From Alistipes sp. (lineage in GTDB: Bacteria; Bacteroidota; Bacteroidia; Bacteroidales; Rikenellaceae): 6,035 nt of DNA. Below are positions 5,993 through 6,035 of the stretch, one piece after another. The notes beneath the pieces are model-generated. The model ran no database searches, had not been told where the DNA came from, and was given only the letters and a program-made list of their open reading frames with translations. The translations under genes were made by a program, and so were the position numbers. Where the stretch lies: the NCBI GenBank assembly GCA_017501025.1, contig JAFVXS010000150.1:1-6035 (forward strand). The letters run 5' to 3'. Each line of letters begins with the position of its first letter. The first letter of the stretch is position 1.

Positions 5993-6035
5993 CACTCGGA
6001 TTTTTGCAATTCACATTTACAGAGACACTAAACAA

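Noticed and set aside
5988..6008. Repeated TTTTGCA (5988-5994 and 6002-6008) as a possible regulator direct repeat
   Set aside because: The first copy is part of the -7 promoter box, and the motif is short and T-rich. With only two copies, chance or promoter composition explains it.

Overview
The window reads as a compact chromosomal stretch from a member of the Bacteroidota, most likely Bacteroidales. Three things point there: TAnnTTTG-type -7 promoter boxes, start codons without recognisable Shine-Dalgarno sequences, and proteins of Bacteroidota type (a secreted GH20 hexosaminidase and a LytS/LytTR two-component pair). The genus cannot be fixed by eye. No mobile element, CRISPR array, tRNA or rRNA is visible, and no gene looks broken.

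Layout. Bases 2-172 (+) are the last 56 codons of a gene read as pheT (phenylalanyl-tRNA synthetase beta subunit). A strong, nearly symmetric hairpin at 200-234 follows. It has A and T tracts on both sides, so it can terminate pheT from the left and the convergent GH20 gene from the right. Bases 250-2418 (-) encode a secreted GH20 beta-N-acetylhexosaminidase of 722 residues. A 57-bp divergent intergenic region (2419-2475) holds two back-to-back promoters whose -7 boxes lie one base apart and form a near-perfect inverted repeat. To the right is a tight four-gene operon on the + strand: mazG (2476-3249), a gamma-class carbonic anhydrase-like protein (3265-3795), a LytS-type membrane histidine kinase (3805-5151) and its LytTR response regulator (5144-5920). 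The gaps are 15 bp, 9 bp and an 8-bp overlap. A rho-independent terminator at 5944-5983 closes the operon, and a fresh promoter box (5985-5992) begins the next transcript, whose coding region lies beyond the window.

How the genes work together. The kinase and regulator are clearly a cognate phosphorelay pair. Their placement behind mazG (NTP pyrophosphohydrolase, nucleotide-pool cleaning) and the carbonic anhydrase homologue suggests constitutive, housekeeping-linked expression; no shared pathway can be read from the sequence. The GH20 enzyme stands alone, without SusC/SusD-type partners in view.

This is mostly an ordinary core-genome region. The most noteworthy points are: (1) a segment resembling a cold-shock/OB fold of the Rho or RNase R kind in the predicted extracytoplasmic loop of the histidine kinase; (2) the mirrored divergent promoter; (3) a Glu-to-Gly change in the kinase N box; and (4) a Trp-to-Phe change in the GH20 sugar pocket.
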